From Argopecten irradians (lineage: Eukaryota; Mollusca; Bivalvia; Pectinida; Pectinidae): DNA of 64,000 nt. Position 1 is the first letter of the stretch. Every line of letters begins with the position of its first letter. The notes below the pieces were generated by a model. That model made no database searches. It saw only the letters and a program-made list of their open reading frames with translations, and was not told the origin of the DNA. Positions 58,701-64,000 of this stretch are shown here, one piece after another. Position numbers and translations under genes: made by a program. Location of the stretch: assembly GCF_041381155.1 (NCBI RefSeq), contig NC_091147.1, forward strand, positions 36,379,553-36,443,552, in the 5' to 3' direction.

Positions 58701-59821
58701 AAGTAAATTTATAAGCCAATGAAAATCCTCGTAACTAGCAAAGTTTCATTAGACTAAAATGTACTCGAGTCTAATAGCTATTTGAGTAAAAAGGTCAAGC
58801 CCGTTTTTAAGAGCGCAGCTCTCTGCGCGGCCGAAGGCCGCGTAGAGCGAAGCTCTACTAACCATAACACGTGTGTGAGCATATAGATTCCAATATATTC
58901 CAGTACCCCTTGGACTTTGAAATTGTGTCCCGCGGGAAAAGTCTCGCGCCTCCATGCAGGCAGCCATGTTTTAATTCTCGTTATCAGCACGACGAGATTT
59001 GAAATTTTCTGTACTAGACGAAACGTGTCATCGGGATACGCTTAAAAATTACTTTAACTTACACATATACAAGAACAATGCAACAAATGTATTGGTCAAA
59101 TATATTATATGTCGGTGTAGGGAGGGGTTAAAAAAACCCTATCAGTCACCGCAATCACGGAGCCCATCAATGCCTCTCCATAAGTCTCCTGACTTCCAAT
59201 GAGGCCGAAAACCTGCGAATTACCTGCGAATTATATACTCAGTATGTTCTCAAGCGCACAGCACCGTCAGCAGTGACGTCACAAAACCTGACGCCAAAGA
59301 TGACGGCATTGATTCCCGCGTATTTGTTATAACATGTGTGGCATATTGCCAAGTTTTCTCTGCATCTGATGGAAAGTAAATTGAACTATTCCATTTGCAT
59401 TATATCGAATTCTTTCTAACTATTGATATCCTGTGCATGTCAATGAAATATATTTTATTGTTAATCTCGTAGAAAAATGTAGACAATATAAATTGATGAT
59501 GTTATATAATCCTGTATTTACATGACATGGAACTGCGCTCTTCTGAGGCTTTGCCTTATATTCATATTATTGATTTTAATTCAATATGCACTAGCAAATT
59601 ATCTATATTTCATGAGCTACATTTTGTATCATATTAACCATTTGCTAACAGGGTTTTTTTTTTTTTTCATCTGTTCACATTGCATTGATTGCCATCATCG
59701 ATCAATGCTCGCTACGTCCACAAAATTAAATTTATCGACCTGCTTGAACCTGTCGCCTCCGATTACGTACTGAACGTTCAATTCATCTATCGAGCTGTAT
59801 TTTACTTACATGGGCATCCAT
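52553..59821 (-). CDS. Seven-exon gene, 319-aa protein of unknown family
   Basis: Exons (high to low): 59821-59810, 56789-56646, 55280-55180, 54451-54346, 54015-53850, 53209-53012, 52785-52553; 960 nt, all phases consistent. The ATG has an in-frame TAG five codons upstream. The protein starts MDAHSQEVYLKKRLQGFLGE (amphipathic helix); residues ~53-120 are Ser/Thr/Pro-rich; ~122-245 is a folded-looking part with paired cysteines (RYCCPYVWV and VKLCCYPAP) and a helical stretch (VPEQVLATAAMCNFLQKVLV); the tail is Ser/Arg-rich, ending in Gly/Tyr/Gln-rich sequence (ARGYNYSQY). No signal peptide or membrane span is evident. The tail suggests a nuclear or RNA-associated protein, but that is inference. 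I do not recognise the family. Confidence 0.85.
52910..52993. repeat. CACCCCTGAA inverted-repeat element, copy j
   Basis: ATCCATTCACCCCTGAAATG to AATCAGGGGTGAATCAG; 18 bp from the exon 6 donor of the 319-aa gene. Confidence 0.78.
53012..53209 (-). CDS. Exon 6 (second Cys pair, helix)
   Basis: Acceptor CTTTCAG, donor GTAAAG, ends phase 1. Encodes YNVWDIVAELVKLCCYPAPT, an acidic/aromatic stretch (YEIDFDYFD) and a helix ending VPDDKAYISK. An inverted-repeat element ends 18 bp from the donor. Confidence 0.92.
53850..54015 (-). CDS. Exon 5 (first Cys pair)
   Basis: Acceptor ATTTAAG, donor GTATGT, ends phase 1. Encodes GDNSTLFLVAGYARYCCPYV then WVRSNHERLIKLTGDSAND. The acceptor and first codons are themselves a copy of the recurrent AAGGGAGATAAC motif. 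Confidence 0.87.
54346..54451 (-). CDS. Exon 4
   Basis: Acceptor TGTTGCAG, donor GTAAGT, ends phase 0. Encodes RSLLISMRSQMTLSTAPTGI then GLPPASPSDQEIQIG. Confidence 0.87.
55180..55280 (-). CDS. Exon 3
   Basis: Acceptor TTGGTAG, donor GTAAGT, ends phase 2. Encodes a Ser/Thr-rich low-complexity part: TTHHTYVPSESSGTGFSSPD and SGSLTSQNLPYD. Confidence 0.85.
55366..55560. repeat. Two adjacent hairpins
   Basis: 55366-55443 folds through TTGTATTAGTGTGAA/TTCACACTATAGCTAATACAA with GAGATCTC and GGGATCCC at the ends. 55474-55558 folds through GAGTCCCACCTTCCGGT and ACCGGATTGTGGGACT. Just upstream of exon 3 of the 319-aa gene. Confidence 0.6.
56646..56789 (-). CDS. Exon 2
   Basis: Acceptor TTTTAAAG, donor GTAATT, 48 codons, phase 0. 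Encodes SQEVYLKKRLQGFLGEMLKM then a basic helix containing FKHFATYMRGREEMVIS. Confidence 0.85.
56925..57094. repeat. 170-bp hAT-like inverted-repeat element
   Basis: CAGGGTTCTCATTAA at the left and TTAGTGAGAACCCTG at the right; the interior starts with a CCGGTTGCCGG palindrome. No clear target duplication. Confidence 0.65.
57321..58439. mobile_element. Pogo/Tigger-like non-autonomous DNA transposon
   Basis: TACAGTGGAACCTCCCGAAA at the left and TTTTGGGAGGTTCCACTGTA at the right, with the TA target at both ends. Sub-terminal GGTTCGGTTTTGG/TCGGTTTTGAGAAGG blocks repeat inside. No transposase ORF. It carries a nested palindromic insertion at 57713-57809 and lies in intron 1 of the 319-aa gene. 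A solo end is at 5992-6059. Confidence 0.78.
57717..57808. repeat. 92-bp near-perfect palindrome, nested insertion
   Basis: GGTATTTAGCACGCTGATAA ... mirrored to its exact complement around a central AATATATATT. Flanked by ATGGTCTAAT at 57703-57712 and 57810-57819, which looks like a ~10-bp target duplication. No mismatch was seen between the arms. Confidence 0.9.
58790..58990. repeat. GC-rich hairpin segment
   Basis: GCTCTCTGCGCGGCC GAA GGCCGCGTAGAGC (58818-58852) forms a long stem. The following 130 bp is GC-richer than its surroundings, with GTCCCGCGGGAAAA and TCTCGCGCC. Could be a repeat end or a regulatory CpG patch; two overlapping minus-strand frames of 70-72 codons cross it. Confidence 0.5.
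59810..59821 (-). CDS. Exon 1 coding part (MDAH)
   Basis: Twelve coding bases ending phase 0 at a GTAAGT donor. 5' UTR extends upstream into 59822-60150. The 154-codon plus-strand reading frame over this region is antisense to it and is rejected. Confidence 0.7.
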
Positions 59822-60597
59822 TATGTACAGAGACTATGCAGAAGATCCCCCTAGGCTCTTTTTCTTTATTCTCAGCATCTGCAACACCGACAACTTGCAG
59901 ACCGGATGTTGTAGTTTGTCGTGTAAAATCGGACACGGAAACGATACCAAAACTTCCGGAATTTAGAATATATCTTCGGAAAAAAGCGTATCAAATAGGA
60001 GCCAACCATATAATATCTTTTCTAATTTTAGAAATATTTCGAAGGTATCTAATTTTAAAAATAGACAAGAAGAAGCAGCAAACTTACTACAGTGTAACTA
60101 ATGTTTCGGACAACGGTCTACTGTTACTATTGTCACAGGGGTCTGAAAATTAGTTACAGCTTGGACCCACCAGACAGAGTGTCCATAGATCTTTTTGGAG
60201 GCCTAATTGGTCTAAATCAAAATTCGGTAAAACTCTGATTATATAAGATATACTTAACGCATTGAATCAAATACGAGAAGGGAGGAAAGTTCCCAGAAAC
60301 AAAATAAATCTACCCCACCAAGCCAGTATAAATGACTTTGATTATATATGTACATGTATTTGGTGCTTTTCGCACCTGCGTTTGAATAAATTCCACCTAC
60401 TAATTACATTTTTATAAATTTTAAGTATTTAGATTATTAAAAACTGTTAGTTTAATATTACAAGCCGAATATTATTTATACAAGCAGAGACATATATAGG
60501 TAACTATGTCTTCCCTAGCTATATATATTCCGACTGGTTATATTAGTTAATGAATATAATAAAAGTTAACACCCCCTTCCCCCTCCTACTGGAAAAG

Positions 60598-60760
60598 TCA
60601 AGGATTTATAAGTGAGAAGGATTCGTGACTGCATGTCTCTTTACACTACTAAACATCATGCAAGACGCCTATTCACCGGGAATAAATAAATTAATTTAGC
60701 TACAACAGTTGGTAAGTCAGAGCAAGGACGTATATGAATGAGACTTATAAATCCTTGGTC
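60598..60760. repeat. GGATTTATAAGTGAGAAGGATT element, short copy
   Basis: AAGGATTTATAAGTGAGAAG at the left and GACTTATAAATCCTTGG at the right, inverted; 163 bp. Confidence 0.65.
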
Positions 60761-60949
60761 AAAGGCAGCAATATAAATACCATGGGAGAAAATGCCAGTT
60801 TTAGGATATATGATAAGTTGCATAACGATTGGCTTCTGTTTTCAACGGTGAAATATAAATTTCATGTATGTATTAATTAGGCGCTTTAATTTTGAGGTAA
60901 AAAGAATGGGTTATTTATGTGAAGATTAAACAATTGAGATGGTCTTAGT

Positions 60950-61110
60950 TCGAGTATTATTTTTATCTTTTACGCTTCAAAGGTAAGTACACGAAACTCC
61001 ATAAATGACAAAAGTTTAAATTACTATCAATACTATCAATACTGGTAGCCACAATGGGTCTCCTTGTTGCACACCAGGTTGAGAAAAAAAATGTATACGT
61101 AAATCCTTTC
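60950..61110 (-). pseudogene. LINE reverse-transcriptase fragment
   Basis: Minus-strand reading FFSQPGVQQGDPLWLPVL at about 61040-61090 matches the GVQQGDPLGP block of non-LTR reverse transcriptases. No catalytic FADD-type block is seen nearby, so it is a remnant. Confidence 0.55.
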
Positions 61111-62544
61111 GGGTGTATGGAAATCACAACAGCTTCATTACAAAATCTATGAATATACACATATGTTGGACTATGATAGTCCAAAGGGCCCGGTAATTCC
61201 TTGGGTATATAAATATTTCTGTAAGCACCAGCATGTACCACTTGTACCACTGTATATCGAGCCAGCTGGGCGGCAGTCTATGGCTGATTCCGGGGGTTAC
61301 TATCCGGCGTTCGAAATTAACGTCTGTTCATCTGCTCGTGGCCGACAACTTTATAGTCGGGCAGAAATTTTTGCCATGTAGAATTGTGGAAAAGTTGAAG
61401 ATCAAAATGTACAAAACTAATTTTTCGTCATATTCTGTTGTTCAGTCAACTTTGTTGAGAGCGAACATTACTAATCCGGACATGCGGATATATTCTGTTA
61501 GTAAAACGATTAATTTGTTAGTATATAGTATTGTAATTTTATAAACTAAAAGGATGAAGGATAAATTGTAACTTTGTAAGAACCAGTAATTTTCAATCAG
61601 GACCAGTAACTTTTTGGGTCATCCGGATCCGGTCCTTAGGACCAGCAGTAAGATATCTTTAATTAAAGGAGAACACTGTTACTATCACTGTGGATATAAT
61701 GTAACAACAACGTAACGGCGGTGATAGTAACACCTGGTTTATCGAGGGTGCGGTTATTTCACTTGGTGTTAAGTATAAAGTACTGTACTACATGTAGTAC
61801 ACTATGTAGTAAATGACTATTAAAAGGGCATAAACAAAAACAAATAAGACAAACACATTCTACACACGATAACAGTCCCGGCCCGTACACACGACGTTTA
61901 AACTAAAAGGTGTTTGGCATTGTTTTATATATATATATACCGACAATGTACTCGATTGTCTTTGAGTTGTGAATCTAAAGCAGTTTAATAACGCAATACA
62001 CATGTGTATTCGTAAAGGCTACATGTATCACATGTTCCGGTTGTGGGGAGCTATTGTCTATCGTTATCTCGTCTCTTAATAACAAAACTGTTACGGGTGG
62101 ATGAGTTTTACCTGTACCACTAATTACAGGTAACTGATACACAGGTACGAATCTACGACAATGTATTCTTACAGATGTCCTTGTGGTGTTCTTGCATTTG
62201 CACGAATACACACATATACTCATTGTTTTATCCGGGCATTAACCAGGGTACGTGTTTGGATCTTTAAATTAACTTTATAACCCATATATCATGGCCAATA
62301 TTGATATTTGATTTTCCTCTGGACAGGCTTAATAGTGCATGCATAGAAAAAAAATGTCTTTTTATCAAACTGTATTTGATCTCGGCGTGAGATGGAGTTA
62401 CATGTAAACAAAGAAATTGATTTCCAGAAATAATTAATTCGGCTCAAGTGTAACTGATTAGTAGTATGTCTGGCGTGAAGATAATAAAGACATGTGATAT
62501 TGTCACCTGGTGAAAGAATACAAGAACGGCTGAAACCGAGTAGA
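61111..62544. other. Upstream of the plus-strand exon; no gene seen
   Basis: Holds an end of the CCCTCGATA family (GTAACACCTGGTTTATCGAG near 61727). Reading frames at 61163-61544 lack recognisable motifs. A promoter for the plus-strand exon at 62545 presumably lies here, but no TATA or Inr stands out. Confidence 0.4.
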
Positions 62545-62610
62545 ATGGGATCATCGGCATCTCGCGTGTGTGGAACGGGTGCCCTGGGAGTAGTAAAACT
62601 TCACAGAGAG
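62545..62610 (+). CDS. Probable first coding exon of a plus-strand gene (partial)
   Basis: ATG opens MGSSASRVCGTGALGVVKLH, then RE and a GTATGT donor at 62611, phase 0. MGSSxSR with a Cys at position 9 fits an N-myristoylation (and possible palmitoylation) signal, which would anchor the protein to membranes. No second exon is visible before the right edge (a dispersed element fills 62655-63005), so the gene presumably continues outside. A 22-codon exon could still be chance. Confidence 0.4.
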
Positions 62611-62654
62611 GTATGTATGCAAAACGAGCATAGAGCCAAGTTCATCCTCGACAT

Positions 62655-63710
62655 TCTAGGGGTTACTATTTCTGTCGTCAATCATTTCCACCCTTTGACT
62701 ACTGTATATCATAGCAAAACTGAAGGCCCTGTCTACGACAACATATGAGCAGGTAATTTGTTCCTTTGATGTACATCAAAAGTATTAAATAAAAGTATAT
62801 TTCGGTTGACCAAATTAACTGTTCATACGTTTTTTCGCAGAAAATTGAAAGCAGTTCAGGAGAAAATTAACTGACCAATCACAGGTCAGCAGAATTTTCC
62901 TATGAAGATTACAGGAAACCTGAACTGCTTTAAATTTACTTTGAGATAGTCTAGGGATGGATATAACGACAGTGAAAGTAAACCCTGGGATATCGAGTAT
63001 GAGCCAGGTTTAAACAAGTGAATGCAGTGTTATTTTCCAAATAGTTTTCTACGGAAGGGGTTTTCTTAGGTCGATACTCATGATACTATACATGGCCTAG
63101 ATCCCTAACGAGCACAAATCCTTTCTGAGAAGATTCCCTGGTGTTTTGAGAGCATTCTTATTGAAAATATAATAAATACATTTATAGTTGGAATAAATGA
63201 TATTTCAAATGAAAGTGGCCATCGGTTATTGTCAAGATATGTGTAACAATTCAACGAGTTTCGAAATAAATGTCCCAAAATATAGAATCTTCAATACATA
63301 GATATATTCCGGTTTCTAGGTGAATTATAGCAATATTTCATCGAAATAGTTGGGCTAGTGTGAACTACGTTTGGAAAATATAAAAGAGTTTCCAACACAC
63401 GAGATTAAATATATATTGAAATTATTCGTCAAGAAACTATGAATATATTTCTGTTTATTACATATTTACGTCTCTATCCTATTGTAGATTAGACCTACCG
63501 ATAACGGTAGATTTGTTTCAATCTGCCGTGATACGTACTTACTCCCCATTAATTTATTTCCCGCTTACAAATGATTTTAGTTCAGAATTAAAGATGACCC
63601 AGTTCGATTTATATACCATGACATCTCGACATACCATGGGCAACTATTACTTTGGATATGGCGACAATGAAAGTAACCCCTGGAGTATCGAGGGTGTACG
63701 TACACGGAGG
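62655..63710. repeat. Dispersed CCCTCGATA-family copies
   Basis: 62655-63005 is a long copy (TAGGGGTTACTATTTCTGTC ... GTAAACCCTGGGATATCGAG), and a single end GTAACCCCTGGAGTATCGAG is at 63675. If the plus-strand exon is real, these lie in its first intron. The rest of 63006-64000 shows nothing recognisable. Confidence 0.55.
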
Positions 63711-64000
63711 TGATGCATATTCGTTTTGACTGGCATTTCTACATGAAGATTTTACTACACGTGCCAATTAACTGTCTTTATGAACGTCTTAGAATCTACA
63801 TTCAAACATGCTTATTTTGTCGACCAGTCGTGTCATTTAAATAACCATAATACTGCAAATTCAAACTTTAATTATTTATACCTATATTATTATCATTAAC
63901 AATAAAATTTTATGTTTTGTAACATGATGCTTATAAAGTAGATTTTCTTTTGTCTTGATATTGTTTTTATAATATTCGAATCGTCATGTGATTGTATGAA

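Noticed and set aside
59689..60153. 154-codon plus-strand reading frame
   Set aside because: It is antisense to the start exon of the 319-aa gene, has no motif, and its composition is unremarkable; the minus-strand GTAAGT donor and in-frame stop before ATG explain the region better.

Overview
The window is eukaryotic and most likely from a bivalve mollusc. The support is: AT-rich introns with GT-AG boundaries; two intronic mobile elements built from ~157-bp core repeats followed by an ACGG-type microsatellite and a GCTCACC hairpin end (the architecture described for molluscan pearl/CvA/MgE Helentron-associated elements, HINEs); many short inverted-repeat elements; and decayed LINE reverse-transcriptase fragments. 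No rRNA, tRNA, CRISPR array or prokaryotic operon was seen.

Layout. 1-8 kb: intergenic; a decayed LINE endonuclease fragment, a dispersed element and two tandem copies of a 1.6-kb segment. 8.8-46.3 kb (minus strand): one 27-exon gene whose exon phases I could chain from ATG (46252) to TGA (8836), giving 1021 residues: an N-terminal basic/acidic coiled coil, a helical middle part, a Lys/Glu-rich linker, a WD40-like beta-propeller region and an acidic tail. The layout resembles axonemal (cilia/flagella-associated) WD40 proteins, but I cannot name the family member. Its introns carry a 1.3-kb 42-bp minisatellite, two pearl/HINE-like elements, a 146-bp-unit element and several inverted-repeat (MITE-like) families. 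48.8 kb: possible 5' noncoding exon and promoter for this gene. 52.5-59.8 kb (minus strand): a complete seven-exon gene for a 319-residue protein I do not recognise. 57.3-58.4 kb: a pogo/Tigger-like non-autonomous element carrying a 92-bp near-perfect palindrome. 62.5 kb (plus strand): a likely first coding exon with a myristoylation-type N-terminus; its gene would continue past the right edge.

The most unusual theme is that exon edges of the large gene (acceptor plus exon start, exon end plus donor, a whole 10-nt microexon, or the exon end with the stop codon) have been duplicated into flanking DNA at no fewer than six places. In one case this grew into an array of about 30 copies of a splice-acceptor-bearing 42-bp unit next to the true acceptor. 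All gene models are manual reads of ORFs and splice signals; none was tested against transcripts or databases.
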